Origin: CBIHON01 sp966211965
GTDB taxonomy: Bacteria > Pseudomonadota > Gammaproteobacteria > Burkholderiales > Burkholderiaceae_D
Length of the DNA: 64,000 nucleotides
Assembly: GCA_966211965.1 (NCBI GenBank)
Contig: CBIHON010000002.1
Coordinates: forward strand, 251,262 to 315,261
Direction of reading: 5' to 3'
Of this stretch, positions 15,905 to 24,933 are shown piece after piece. Made by a program: the position numbers and the translations under genes. The first letter of the stretch is position 1. Every line of letters begins with the position of its first letter. The notes below the pieces were generated by a model that saw nothing but the letters and a program-made list of their open reading frames with translations, was not told the origin of the DNA and did no database searches.

Positions 15905-17605
15905 ATGAATCGCCGCGAGTTCCTGCAAATGCTGGCTGTCGCCGCTGCCGGCGGAATGGCATTGACGGAGCAGGCCGAGGCCGCCGAAAGCTGGTATGAC
16001 CTGCCGCGTTTCGGCAATGTACACCTGCTGCACTTCACCGATTGCCATGCGCAACTCAAGCCGATTTATTTTCGTGAGCCTGACGTCAATCTCGGCGTGG
16101 AGGGGCAATTCGGCAAGGTGCCGCACCTGGTCGGCGCGGCATTGCTGAAACGATTCGGCATCGCGCCGCACACGCCCGAAGCGTATGCCTTCAGCCATCT
16201 CGATTTCGTGCAAGCCGCCAATACCTACGGCAAGGTCGGCGGTTTCGCGCATTTGGCGACGCTGGTAAAACGCCTCAAGGCGACGCGGCCCGATGCCTTG
16301 CTGCTCGACGGCGGCGATACTTGGCAAGGCTCTGCCACTGCCCTGTGGACCATGGGCCAAGACATGGTTGAGGCGGCCAAATTGCTCGGGGTCGATATCA
16401 TGACCGGCCATTGGGAATTTACGCTCGGCATGGAGCGCGTCAGGCAAATCGTCGACGGCGATTTCAAAGGCCGTATCCAGTTCCTGGCGCAAAACATCAA
16501 GACTGCCGATTTCGGCGATCCGGTTTTCGAATCCTTCACGATACGCAACATGAATGGCGTGCCGGTCGCGATCATCGGCCAGGCTTTTCCTTACACGCCG
16601 ATCGCCAATCCGCGTTATCTGGTGGCAGACTGGACCTTCGGCATCCAGGAAAAAGAAATGCAGGCGACGGTCGATGCGGCGCGTGCCAAGGGGGCGCAGG
16701 CGGTCGTGCTGTTATCGCACAACGGCATGGATGTCGACCTGAAAATGGCGGCGCGCGTGACCGGCATCGATGCGATCCTGGGCGGTCATACGCACGACGG
16801 CGTGCCGGCGCCGGTGATCGTGTCGAATGCGGCAGGCAAGACGCTGGTGACCAATGCCGGATCAAATGGCAAATTTCTCGGCGTGCTCGACTTCGACGTA
16901 AAGCAGGGCAAGGTCGACAGCTTCCGCTACAAGCTGCTTCCCGTCTTTTCGAAACTGTTGCGGGCCGACACCGACATGGAGGCATTGATTGCGAAACTGC
17001 GCGCGCCGTATGAAGAAAAACTGGGCCAAGTGCTGGCACGCAGCGAAGGCTTGCTGTATCGGCGCGGCAATTTCAACGGCAGCATCGATCAATTGATCCT
17101 GGATGGCTTGATGGCTGAGAAAGATGCGGAAATCGCCTTCTCGCCCGGCTTTCGCTGGGGCACCTCGCTATTGCCTGGGCAGGCCATCACGCTGGAGCAT
17201 CTGATGGACCAGACCGCCATCACCTATCCGTACACCGGCGCGACGATGATGAGCGGCGCTGCAATTAAAACCGTGCTGGAAGATGTGGCCGACAACTTGT
17301 TCAATCCGGATCCGTACTATCAGCAAGGCGGTGACATGGTGCGCGTCGGCGGGCTACAGTATGCGATCGATCCGGCAGCGCGCATCGGCAACCGGATTTC
17401 CGATATGCGTCTGGCAGGCAGACCGATCGACGCCGGCAAGCAATACAAAGTTGCGGGCTGGGCGCCTGTCGCGGAAGGGGCGGGCGGCGAGCCGATCTGG
17501 GATGTGATGGCACGTTATCTGAAAGCGCAAAAAGTGATCGCTGCGCGCAATCTGAATCTGCCGCGTATCAAGGGCGTTGGCGGCAATCCGGGTTACGCGA
17601 AATGA
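15905..17605 (+). CDS. soxB: SoxB thiosulfohydrolase
   Basis: A 566-residue dimanganese enzyme of the 5'-nucleotidase family that hydrolyses the terminal sulfone from SoxY-bound intermediates as sulfate. A Tat signal (RREFLQMLAVAAAGG) is followed by metal-site motifs 'LHFTDCHAQLKP', 'LLDGGDTWQGSA' and 'AILGGHTHDGVP'. GCGAGG precedes the start at 15905. Full family length. The next gene overlaps by 4 bases. Confidence 0.96.
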   Translation: MNRREFLQMLAVAAAGGMALTEQAEAAESWYDLPRFGNVHLLHFTDCHAQLKPIYFREPDVNLGVEGQFGKVPHLVGAALLKRFGIAPHTPEAYAFSHLDFVQAANTYGKVGGFAHLATLVKRLKATRPDALLLDGGDTWQGSATALWTMGQDMVEAAKLLGVDIMTGHWEFTLGMERVRQIVDGDFKGRIQFLAQNIKTADFGDPVFESFTIRNMNGVPVAIIGQAFPYTPIANPRYLVADWTFGIQEKEMQATVDAARAKGAQAVVLLSHNGMDVDLKMAARVTGIDAILGGHTHDGVPAPVIVSNAAGKTLVTNAGSNGKFLGVLDFDVKQGKVDSFRYKLLPVFSKLLRADTDMEALIAKLRAPYEEKLGQVLARSEGLLYRRGNFNGSIDQLILDGLMAEKDAEIAFSPGFRWGTSLLPGQAITLEHLMDQTAITYPYTGATMMSGAAIKTVLEDVADNLFNPDPYYQQGGDMVRVGGLQYAIDPAARIGNRISDMRLAGRPIDAGKQYKVAGWAPVAEGAGGEPIWDVMARYLKAQKVIAARNLNLPRIKGVGGNPGYAK

Positions 17606-18081
17606 CGCCGCGCCGCCTGCTTTTGACGGTTATGGCTGGCTCGCTGCTGGCAGGTTTCACACCGTTTGCATGGCCGGCGGAAACGCCGCTGCCGACGGCG
17701 CGGTATTTGGCCGAGGACGCGCATGCGGCACAGCGGCAAGGCATGCCGCTGATCCTCTTGGTGAGCTTGAGCGGCTGTCCGTTTTGTGAAGAAGTAAGAA
17801 AATTGCACCTGGCGCCGTTGGCGCAGAGCGGGGTCATCGTCAGGCAAATCCATCTCGATCGGGATACCGATCTGATCGACTTCGAGGGAGGACGCACGAC
17901 GCAGCGCCGCTTTGCCAAGAACCTGGCCTTGCGGGTCGCGCCGACGGTTTTCTTTTTCGATACCAAAGGCAGGCAGATTGCCGAGCCGATTGTCGGTGCG
18001 ATTCATCAAGATTTTTACCAGGAGTATCTGGACGATGCGATTGCCGCGGCAAAAAATAAACTGAACACCGGCGAAAAATAA
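17602..18081 (+). CDS. soxW: SoxW-type periplasmic thioredoxin
   Basis: A 159-residue exported thioredoxin-fold protein with redox pair CPFC in 'LVSLSGCPFCEEVRKLHL' and a cis-proline region 'VAPTVFFFDTKG'. SoxW-like thioredoxins keep SoxY or other sox components reduced. Signal peptide 'LLLTVMAGSLLAGFTPFAWP'. It overlaps soxB by 4 bases and is the last gene before a strong terminator, so it belongs to the sox operon. Confidence 0.87.
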   Translation: MTPRRLLLTVMAGSLLAGFTPFAWPAETPLPTARYLAEDAHAAQRQGMPLILLVSLSGCPFCEEVRKLHLAPLAQSGVIVRQIHLDRDTDLIDFEGGRTTQRRFAKNLALRVAPTVFFFDTKGRQIAEPIVGAIHQDFYQEYLDDAIAAAKNKLNTGEK

Positions 18082-18127
18082 ATCGAGAATATCCCTGGTT
18101 CAACTCACGGATATCCTCGATTTATTT
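18076..18127. terminator. Terminator of the sox operon
   Basis: A 19-bp inverted repeat (arms 18076-18094 and 18109-18127, one mismatch) overlaps the soxW stop codon. The arms begin AAATAAATCGAG and end CTCGATTTATTT, so the stem has A/T-rich ends in both directions and could stop transcription on either strand. Confidence 0.85.
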
Positions 18128-18321
18128 TCGTAGGTAAATAGTTTTGATATCCGGATCGTCCGCATGAGAGGCCGATGTCTGCATCAATTTCACACCGTTG
18201 CGAAAACTTCGCCGGGTTTGAGTTTTTCGGCTGCGACGTTTTCTATTTCATGCGAATATTGATGCCCTCGCCCAGCTTTTTTTCTCATCGCTTTGAACCT
18301 CCATTCGTTTGAAAGTGCATC

Positions 18322-19488
18322 ATGCTCAAAGGCCTGAGCCGCCTCTGGTGGAATGGGCTCAAGCGAATCAGCAAGGCGCAGCAGAGCCAGCAAAAAAAAC
18401 TGATCAAGAGCCTGCTTGCCAAGCCTTTGCCAACGAAGCGTGCCGCCAAGAAATCCACCGGTAAATCCACGGGAGCGGCGCAGGGCGCCAAGGCGGCAAC
18501 CTCCGCCAAGCCGGTGTCGGGCTATCGATCGCCGTCCCTCCCGGGCAAGTGGCTGGCTTCCTACCATTCCTCCTTGGGCCCGAATGGCGAACTGCCGGCG
18601 CGCAGGATGAATTACTGGCTGTACCTGCCGTCCAGCGCCGGCAGCGCTCCCATGCCGCTGGTAGTGATGCTGCATGGCTGCGAACAGAGCGCGACCCAGT
18701 TTTCGCAAGGCACGCGCATGAATCAGCTCGCCGAAAAAAAAGGGTTCGCCGTACTGTATCCGCAGCAGTCCCTGAGAGAGCATCCGAATCGTTGCTGGCA
18801 CTGGTACGACAAGGCGACGCAGGACGGCGGCGGCGACGTGCAATTGATCGCCGGCATTATCGAGAAAGTGCGGACGGCATACGCAATCGATCCGAGCCGG
18901 ATCTATGTCGCCGGCTTGTCCGCAGGCGCCGCGATGGCGCATATCCTGGCCTTGAATTATCCGCACCTGATCGCAGCGGTCGGGCTGCATTCGGCGCCGG
19001 TGTTCGGCGCTGTGCATACGCGCATGGGCGCCTATGCAGTGATGCAAAGCGGCTCGCTCACGCAAATAGATAGCGCGATTCATGAGGCGATAAAAAAAAT
19101 CGGCGTGCCGGCGAAGATGCCGGCGATCCTGTTGCACGGCCAAGCGGACAAAATCGTGCGCACGGTCAATCTGGCGCAATTGGCTGAGCAATTCAAAGTT
19201 TTGAACCAGATCTCGGCCAAGGACCAGGCGCGGGTCGCATTCAAAGCCGCCAGTCCGGAGAAGAGCCGCAGTCCGCGGAATGCGTACAAGATTTTCGATT
19301 ACTACAGCGGCACGAAGCTGTTGCTCAGGGTGTGTGAAATTCTTCATCTGGAACACGCCTGGAGCGGCGGCGACTGCAGCCTGAAGTTCAATTCCTGTGC
19401 TGGTCCGGATGCGAGCAGGATGATGTGGGATTTCTTCTCGCGGCATCGCCGGCGTCCGCACACGCGCACCACCGATCCGGCGCGCTGA
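18322..19488 (+). CDS. PHB depolymerase-family esterase
   Basis: A 388-residue alpha/beta hydrolase of the extracellular poly(3-hydroxybutyrate) depolymerase / LpqC family. The nucleophile is S200 in 'VAGLSAGAAMA', preceded by 'VVMLHGCEQSATQFSQGTRMN' (oxyanion region) and 'RCWHWYDK'. No signal peptide: the first 90 residues are basic and Ala/Lys-rich, which resembles intracellular members. Family enzymes cleave short polyester or acyl esters. It stands alone on its strand between the sox terminator and a hemerythrin gene. Confidence 0.85.
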   Translation: MLKGLSRLWWNGLKRISKAQQSQQKKLIKSLLAKPLPTKRAAKKSTGKSTGAAQGAKAATSAKPVSGYRSPSLPGKWLASYHSSLGPNGELPARRMNYWLYLPSSAGSAPMPLVVMLHGCEQSATQFSQGTRMNQLAEKKGFAVLYPQQSLREHPNRCWHWYDKATQDGGGDVQLIAGIIEKVRTAYAIDPSRIYVAGLSAGAAMAHILALNYPHLIAAVGLHSAPVFGAVHTRMGAYAVMQSGSLTQIDSAIHEAIKKIGVPAKMPAILLHGQADKIVRTVNLAQLAEQFKVLNQISAKDQARVAFKAASPEKSRSPRNAYKIFDYYSGTKLLLRVCEILHLEHAWSGGDCSLKFNSCAGPDASRMMWDFFSRHRRRPHTRTTDPAR

Positions 19489-19839
19489 AGTCTCTATTTC
19501 ATCGTGTCCATTTCTCCCACGCGCTCTCGGGGAAAGAGGGAATGCGGCTCCATGCTGAATCGTGCCGCATCAACAGATCGGCGCCCTGCCGAATCTCTCG
19601 CGCTGCACCGGAACTTCCGACGAACCCGGAACTCTTCTGAGATGAATGACATGGCAGGCCGGACGCTCTGACGAAAATTTTCCTGCGGCTGTATTGGGAA
19701 AACTGATCCGACGGATTCCTGGCTCTTCCTTGGGAGGCACAGTCGGCGCGATTGCCGTCTCGCAGCCGGTAGTCCTATAGCGATCGGCCTTGAGAGCCTG
19801 AACAGGTTTTCACCCATTTACCAATCACAGGAGATTCAC
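19489..19839. other. Intergenic region, nothing recognised
   Basis: About 350 bases with no coding pattern that I can support. AGGAGA at 19829-19834 is the ribosome site of the next gene. Promoter elements for that gene probably lie here but no clear consensus stands out. Confidence 0.5.
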
Positions 19840-20394
19840 ATGGAACGCACAACAGAAAAGCCGGCGAGTACAGTCAAGAGTAATGCTTTCACGCTGCTCA
19901 AGGATGACCACAAGAAGGTAAAGAAATTATTCAAGGAATTCCAAAGCGTCAAAAATCGCGAAGACAGCGATGAGCGGAAGAGTGAACTGGTAAAGCAGCT
20001 TTGCCGGGAAATCAAGATACATACGCAAATCGAAGAGGAGATTTTTTATCCCGCCGCACGGCAGGCGATTGACGACGAGGATGTGATGGATGAGGCCGCG
20101 GTCGAGCATGGCAGCGTGAAGCAGCTTGTCGAACAACTCGAATCGATGCAGCCGCGTGATCCGCATTTCGATGCGATCGTTAAGGTCATGGCCGAATACG
20201 TCGAGCATCATGTACGGGAAGAGGAGGACGAGATGTTTCCTCTGCTGAAAAAGGCCAAGCTCGATGCAAGGGGATTGGCGGAGCAAATCAACCGGCGCAG
20301 GGAAGAATTGATGGTCGATGAGGATGCCTTGCCTGCGCAAAAAAGACGGAGCCCGGCCTCTGGTGCGGAGCGTGCGCGCGCTACGCCTCGATGA
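19840..20394 (+). CDS. Hemerythrin HHE-domain protein
   Basis: A 184-residue cytoplasmic four-helix protein with the histidine and acid ligands of a di-iron hemerythrin-like centre: 'LLKDDHKKVKKLFKEF', 'KIHTQIEEEIFYPAA', 'AAVEHGSVKQLVEQL' and 'YVEHHVREEEDEMFPLL'. Such proteins bind oxygen or nitric oxide or manage iron and stress; which applies here is unknown. A basic, low-complexity tail follows after residue 165. GGAGA precedes the start. Confidence 0.9.
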   Translation: MERTTEKPASTVKSNAFTLLKDDHKKVKKLFKEFQSVKNREDSDERKSELVKQLCREIKIHTQIEEEIFYPAARQAIDDEDVMDEAAVEHGSVKQLVEQLESMQPRDPHFDAIVKVMAEYVEHHVREEEDEMFPLLKKAKLDARGLAEQINRRREELMVDEDALPAQKRRSPASGAERARATPR

Positions 20395-20678
20395 GTCGGA
20401 GGAATCCTATACCGTTTGCACAGCCAATGGGAACGGCGATGGAGCAGCGCAGGATGCCGCCGGTATGAGACGGAACGGTTTTTTTATCCGGCCTCGCTCC
20501 ATCCTCGCCTTTGTTTTCTTGGCTCGGCTTGTGACATTTATTTTCGGAATATCCCATGTTTATGAGATTGGCAGCTTGGCGGGAATACTGCTAACTTGAT
20601 AACGTTTATAAGAATGTAAAAACGTCAAAATTTTGCTTTGATCCCGTCGCTCGGATTCGAAGTCAAGGAGTGGTGATT
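20395..20678. other. Intergenic region with candidate leader of a small gene
   Basis: No supportable gene. The stretch 20600-20640 is A/T-rich (TAACGTTTATAAGAATGTAAAAACG) and could hold a promoter for the small gene at 20679, which has AAGGAG at 20665-20670. Confidence 0.4.
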
Positions 20679-20948
20679 ATGTCTTGTGGCAGGCCCAATC
20701 GGACGGCGCTTTTTGGCGCAGGCGCCGGCGATGCAAAGAATTTTATGGCGGAGTCCTTGTCTCCGGCGCCGGAAGGCGGCACGTCCGAAAGCGTGGTGTT
20801 TGAATATGTCGGCGATAGCAGCATATCAGCGATCGGTTCGGTCACCCGCAAACTGTACCGTTTTGCCGCCAGGCATGCGCGAGTAGCGGTCGACCCGCGA
20901 GATGCGGCTTCGGTGGCCAGGGTGCCGTATCTCAGGCGCGTTCCCTGA
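20679..20948 (+). CDS. Small conserved-looking protein of unknown function
   Basis: An 89-residue protein. The C-terminal half, from 'SVVFEYVGDSSISAIGSVT' to 'VAVDPRDAASVARVPYLRRV', looks like a compact folded domain of the kind found in small phage-related or hypothetical betaproteobacterial proteins; I do not recognise a function. A strong ribosome site (AAGGAG, 8-base spacing) supports translation from 20679. No signal peptide or membrane segment. It is monocistronic, 92 bases before a TetR regulator. Confidence 0.6.
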   Translation: MSCGRPNRTALFGAGAGDAKNFMAESLSPAPEGGTSESVVFEYVGDSSISAIGSVTRKLYRFAARHARVAVDPRDAASVARVPYLRRVP

Positions 20949-21040
20949 TTGAGTTCGCAACAGGCGCCAGCCATCTCCCCCTCTTGCAGCGTAAGTAAAT
21001 TCGCCTTGAAAAAAGACCGGATGGTCTCTAATATGCCTGC

Positions 21041-21619
21041 ATGGACAAAAGCCGGATCACACGCGATGCTTTCCTCGATACCGCCTTGCAGGAAGCCAGC
21101 CTGATTGGGATCGCGCGGCTTACTCTGGCGCCGGTGGCTGCGGCCGCCGGGCGTTCGAAGGGAGGATTGCTGCGGCATTTTCCGAGCAAGGAGAGCTTGC
21201 AGGTCGCGGTGCTGGAACGCGCTTTCATGCGCTATCAGCAATACGTGTTCGAGCCTGCCCTGAAGGCGCCGCCGGGATTGGCGCGTTTGCGCCTGATTCT
21301 GGAGAACTGGCTGACCTGGACAGAACGTGCGGGTCTGCAAGGCGGATGCCCCATTCTCAGTGCCCAACAGGAATTCGACGACCAGGACAGCGAGGTGCGC
21401 GAACATTTGCGTAGCGCCTGGGCGCATTGGTCCCAATACCTGACGCGTCAGGCGCACAAGGCCCATGAGTTGAAACAAGTGCCGCCCGGCTTGGCGCCGG
21501 AAGACTTGGTGATGGCAATGATTGGTCTGGTCAATGCCGAACAACTGGAACGCCGCTTGCTCGGCCAGGCTGGCGCGAGCGGCAGGGCGCTCCGCTTATT
21601 CGATTGCCTGACGCGCTGA
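21041..21619 (+). CDS. TetR/AcrR-family transcriptional regulator
   Basis: A 192-residue repressor with an N-terminal TetR helix-turn-helix ('ITRDAFLDTALQEASLIGIARL', 'VAAAAGRSKGGLLRHFPSKESL') and a C-terminal ligand domain containing 'QGGCPILSAQQEFDDQD', similar to the TetR_C domains of regulators that control neighbouring hydrolase or efflux genes. The alpha/beta hydrolase 14 bases downstream is likely co-transcribed and possibly self-regulated. The ligand is unknown. Confidence 0.9.
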   Translation: MDKSRITRDAFLDTALQEASLIGIARLTLAPVAAAAGRSKGGLLRHFPSKESLQVAVLERAFMRYQQYVFEPALKAPPGLARLRLILENWLTWTERAGLQGGCPILSAQQEFDDQDSEVREHLRSAWAHWSQYLTRQAHKAHELKQVPPGLAPEDLVMAMIGLVNAEQLERRLLGQAGASGRALRLFDCLTR

Positions 21620-21633
21620 ACCTGGAGATGAAG

Positions 21634-22554
21634 ATGAGCCTCAAGCCCTTTAAGAATATATTAAATGAGACCGCCAGGTCTTTTATTATTGCCTTTTATG
21701 GTCTGAAATTCGGTCTCGGCGCCCGCTTCACGCCGCACCGCACGGCCGCACTTGCGGCGGCCCTGTTCTGCACGCCGCAGCGACCGAAATCGCACAAATT
21801 GGCTGCGCCCAAAGGTTTGGCGCAGCCGCTTATGCGAATGATGCCTTTACCGAGCGGCAGCGTGGTCGTATATCAGTGGGGCGATCCGGAGTCGCAGCCG
21901 ACGGTGCTCTTGCTGCATGGCTGGAACGGTTGGGCCATGCAATTCGCCGACTTCGTTCCCAGCTTGTTGGCGCGCGGATTTGCGGTGGTGGCGCCGGACC
22001 ATGCAGCGCACGGCAACAGTCCGGGTAAGCTGGCCTCGCTGCCAGGGTTCATCGCTACCACCGGCGAACTGCTGGCGCATTTGCCAGGCATTACCGGCAT
22101 CGTCGCCCACTCGCTCGGCGCGGCCGCTGCGGCATGCGTTGCGGCAGATTCCCGGCGGCAAGCGCCTGGTCTCGTGTTGATTGCTCCGCCCAAGGGACCA
22201 CGGGTGTTCATTGAGCAGTTTGGGCGGCTGTTGGGCATGCCGCCGGCCTTGGCCGACGGCATGCAGCAATGGATAGAACGGCGCTATGGCCACAGTTTCG
22301 AATCAGTAGGTGCCAAATCGGTGGCGCCACGGATACTGGCTCCAACCCTGGTTCTGCATGATCCTGCCGATAGCGTGGTGCCGTTCGAGCATGGCGAAAC
22401 CTATGCGAGCCTGGCGCCTAATGCCCGTTTGGAGGCGCTGGCGGGGTATGGTCACTACAAGATACTGCGCGCCCCTGAGGCCGTCCGGATGGCAGTGGAA
22501 TTTTTATCCATGCAAGCTTGGGACAGTGTCGATGCCCGGCGCGCCAGGGCTTGA
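21634..22554 (+). CDS. Alpha/beta hydrolase
   Basis: A 306-residue alpha/beta hydrolase with 'TVLLLHGWNGWAMQFADFVPSLL' (oxyanion loop), nucleophile Ser in 'GIVAHSLGAAAAAC', Asp in 'LVLHDPADSVVPFEHGE' and a final His in 'LAGYGHYKILR'. The triad is complete. Start 21634 is 7 bases after CTGGAG; ATG 21628 is too near it. An N-terminal hydrophobic stretch may associate with the membrane. Its place behind the TetR regulator suggests a ligand-induced hydrolase. Confidence 0.88.
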   Translation: MSLKPFKNILNETARSFIIAFYGLKFGLGARFTPHRTAALAAALFCTPQRPKSHKLAAPKGLAQPLMRMMPLPSGSVVVYQWGDPESQPTVLLLHGWNGWAMQFADFVPSLLARGFAVVAPDHAAHGNSPGKLASLPGFIATTGELLAHLPGITGIVAHSLGAAAAACVAADSRRQAPGLVLIAPPKGPRVFIEQFGRLLGMPPALADGMQQWIERRYGHSFESVGAKSVAPRILAPTLVLHDPADSVVPFEHGETYASLAPNARLEALAGYGHYKILRAPEAVRMAVEFLSMQAWDSVDARRARA

Positions 22555-22636
22555 GCGGAGCGGCGTGCCTGCGGCACGCGCAGGCCGGGCGGAATATAAT
22601 GAGGCATTTCCCTCGAACGCTACGCGCAGCGCCATC

Positions 22637-23164
22637 ATGTCAGCTCCCACTTCACCCGTATCTGCCAAACGCACTTGGCTTAAGGCCGTTGCCGCCGCCG
22701 CCGTCCTGGCGTTGGCCGGCGTCGGGTATTTTTCCCTGTCGGCGCACAAGGCAGCGCCTGAGGTGACATTCACCAGTATCACCGGTGAAAAGATCAGTTC
22801 GAAAAGCCTGCGAGGCAAGGTGGTGATGGTCAACTTCTGGGCTACCAGTTGCACGACCTGCGTGCACGAGATGCCGCAGATGGTCGAGACGTACAACAAA
22901 TATAAGAACAAAGGATTGGAGTTCGTGGCGGTGGCGATGAGTTACGATCCGCCGAACTACGTATTGAATTTTGCCGAGACGCGCAAGTTGCCGTTCAAGG
23001 TGGCGCTGGACGTTCAGGGCGAACTGGCCAAGGCATTCGGCGACGTGAAATTGACGCCGACTACCGTGGTGATCGATAAGGAAGGCAATCTGATCAAGCG
23101 CTACGTCGGCGAACCGGAATTTGCGCAGCTGCATCAGTTGCTCGACGCCGCCCTGGCCGGATAA
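22637..23164 (+). CDS. TlpA/ResA-like membrane-anchored thioredoxin
   Basis: A 175-residue protein with an N-terminal membrane anchor ('VAAAAVLALAGVGYFSL') and a periplasmic TlpA-type thioredoxin domain with the pair CTTC in 'VNFWATSCTTCVHEMPQMV' and cis-proline in 'LTPTTVVIDKEG'. This family reduces apo-cytochrome c or other extracytoplasmic disulfides. The c-type cytochromes of the sox region would be natural clients, but the gene is not in that operon. It is convergent with the M48 protease, sharing an inverted repeat after its stop. Confidence 0.88.
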   Translation: MSAPTSPVSAKRTWLKAVAAAAVLALAGVGYFSLSAHKAAPEVTFTSITGEKISSKSLRGKVVMVNFWATSCTTCVHEMPQMVETYNKYKNKGLEFVAVAMSYDPPNYVLNFAETRKLPFKVALDVQGELAKAFGDVKLTPTTVVIDKEGNLIKRYVGEPEFAQLHQLLDAALAG

Positions 23165-23224
23165 GGGCCAAGAGCCGCGCTTTGCTGGGATAAGCCCAAG
23201 ACTGGCCCTTATCCCATATATCGA
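23159..23224. terminator. Inverted repeat between convergent genes
   Basis: Perfect 12-bp arms GGATAAGGGCCA (23159-23170) and TGGCCCTTATCC (23213-23224) enclose 42 bases. It sits between two convergent stop codons, the place of a bidirectional terminator, but the loop is long and there is no T-run, so the call is tentative. Confidence 0.5.
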
Positions 23225-23231
23225 AAATTAC

Positions 23232-23978
23232 TTACGCGCCTTCAGCCTTCGCCTTCATGCGATCGGCCCGCGCGGCGGAGTCAGGATGGCTCGACATCAC
23301 GCTGTGACCGCCGCTGCCTTCCATCTTCGCCAGTTTGCGAAACGCGCTTTCCATGGCGTTGACGTTGTACTTGTGCTTTTTCATGAAGGCCATGCCATAG
23401 TCGTCGGACGCGGTCTCGTTGGCTTGCGAGAATTGCGCATTGGCGACCTTCTCGAACATATCACCCAAGTCCGAATCGGCGATCACACCCAATGCGCCGT
23501 TGGAGTTGGCTGCGACTTTGCGTGCTGCGGATGCCATGTAGGCGGTGCGCATTCTGGCTGCCGAGTGCCCCAGCTTGGTGTGGCCGATTTCGTGGCCGAT
23601 GACGCCGCGGATTTCGTCGTCGGTCATGAGATCCATCAGGCCGGAATAGACCCGAATGCTGCCGTCAGCAGTTGCAAAAGCGTTGATGTCCGGCGTCAGG
23701 TAGACCTTGAAGTTCAACTTCAAGCCGTCTTCCTTGGTGTGTTTTGCCGTCAAGGCGGCTAGGCGCTGCGCGTACTTGTTGCCGGGTGGCGCCACCTTTT
23801 CATGCTTGTCCTTGTATGCCACCATTTGGCGCGAAGCTTCGCTGATGTCCTTATCGGTGACGGTGGCGGCCTTGGCCACGTCGGTCACTGCGCCAAAGAC
23901 GTTGTCAAAACCAGCGTGAGCCATGCCGGCGGACAAAAGGGCGGCAGCGAAACATACAGAACGTAATTTGTAATGCAT
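23232..23978 (-). CDS. M48-family periplasmic metalloprotease
   Basis: A 248-residue exported zinc protease with the HExxH site in 'VIGHEIGHTKLGHSAAR' and the third ligand region 'QANETASDDYGMAFM'. Signal peptide 'FAAALLSAGMAHA' follows start 23978, chosen because GGGAG lies 9 bases before it; 23993 would add five residues. The family (BepA/LoiP/YcaL-like) acts in envelope protein quality control. Compact, without TPR repeats, so closer to LoiP-type proteases. Confidence 0.88.
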   Translation of the reverse strand: MHYKLRSVCFAAALLSAGMAHAGFDNVFGAVTDVAKAATVTDKDISEASRQMVAYKDKHEKVAPPGNKYAQRLAALTAKHTKEDGLKLNFKVYLTPDINAFATADGSIRVYSGLMDLMTDDEIRGVIGHEIGHTKLGHSAARMRTAYMASAARKVAANSNGALGVIADSDLGDMFEKVANAQFSQANETASDDYGMAFMKKHKYNVNAMESAFRKLAKMEGSGGHSVMSSHPDSAARADRMKAKAEGA

Positions 23979-24089
23979 TATGAATACTCCCATTGTTAAA
24001 AAAGCAATGCGAAGTATAACACCAGATGCAAGATATTAACCATTGGTTATTGTTTTTTTATTACTCTCATGGCTTTGCGTGGCACAGCG

Positions 24090-24610
24090 CACGCTATTTC
24101 CTCTTTCCCCCTTCATTGTTGCCGCTGTTCGCCACGCCGTTCGATACCATTCGTCGTGCAATCACGCCAAGCTGACCGCAATTCCTAATTGTTTGTAGGG
24201 CGAGATTAATCCTTGTATCCCGGTTGACCACGATGCGGTCCACCCGGCTGAGCGGCGCTATCTGGAACGGCGAGGTTGTATCGAGTTTTTCCGGCGAGGC
24301 CAGACCACGGTTTGCTGCGCGGCGTCGCAAAGCGTGCGCTTGACGCACGCTTCCTCGAAATCGCCGGTGCTGATGCCGGCTGCAGACGCCCAGGAAATAC
24401 AGGTCGGTGCGAATATCCGTCCGATCGCTTTGATGGCGGCAGCCCCCCACCGCGACGATGGAGCGCTTGAACAGGCGTTTGCCGATCCTCGCTACCTCGA
24501 TCTGCGGCTGACCGGCCAGTTCGACTGCGATCGATGGGCCGTGGGTGACGATCGTCGTCTTCAAGTCGCGCGCAAATGCCGCACGAGTTGCACCGCCGTT
24601 TTGAATAGGG
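24090..24610 (-). pseudogene. Remnant of a DeoR/GlpR-family repressor, frameshifted
   Basis: The reverse strand carries pieces of the sensor domain of a DeoR-type sugar-phosphate repressor in different frames. One frame gives 'DLKTTIVTHGPSIAVELAG' and 'RTDLYFLGVC'; a second gives 'AGISTGDFEEACVKRTLCD'; the first frame resumes with 'LASPEKLDTTSPFQIAPLS'. Together they rebuild one homologous region, so at least two frameshifts are present. The helix-turn-helix N-terminus is missing; the Cdd1-like gene abuts where it should be. Confidence 0.8.
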
Positions 24611-24630
24611 CGCGGCCTGGATGGCGGATT

Positions 24631-24933
24631 TTACGCGACGCCGTATTTTTCCCGGAACGATAGTTTGCGCTCCTCGGTGAAGCTCCACCATGGCCGGGGT
24701 TCTTCGCCATTCATAAAGCGTGTGACGGACATGAAAACATCGATGACGCATGGATCATGGCGGGTTGCCGTTTTTTCGCAAAGCGCTTCATACATTTCGA
24801 ACGGGCATTTGCCCACGAGATCGTGTGGCTCGCGAATACCAAGCAAATGCAAATCTTCAGCTCCGGCCTTGCCGATGTTCGGGAGGTCCGTCAGTGTTCT
24901 AACGCGGTTTCGATCGACTTTGTTCGGGTTCAT
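24631..24933 (-). CDS. Cdd1-type helix-hairpin-helix protein (pathogenicity-locus family)
   Basis: A 100-residue protein whose core 'VRTLTDLPNIGKAGAEDLHLLGI' is a helix-hairpin-helix DNA-binding motif of the Cdd1 family, followed by 'ATRHDPCVIDVFMSVTRFMNGEEPRPWW', which is well conserved in that family. Function is unknown; the fold suggests nucleic-acid contact. I start it at 24933 (MNPNKVDR); an earlier start at 24978 adds 15 unlike residues. It stands next to the DeoR pseudogene, in a patch of decayed sequence. Confidence 0.8.
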   Translation of the reverse strand: MNPNKVDRNRVRTLTDLPNIGKAGAEDLHLLGIREPHDLVGKCPFEMYEALCEKTATRHDPCVIDVFMSVTRFMNGEEPRPWWSFTEERKLSFREKYGVA

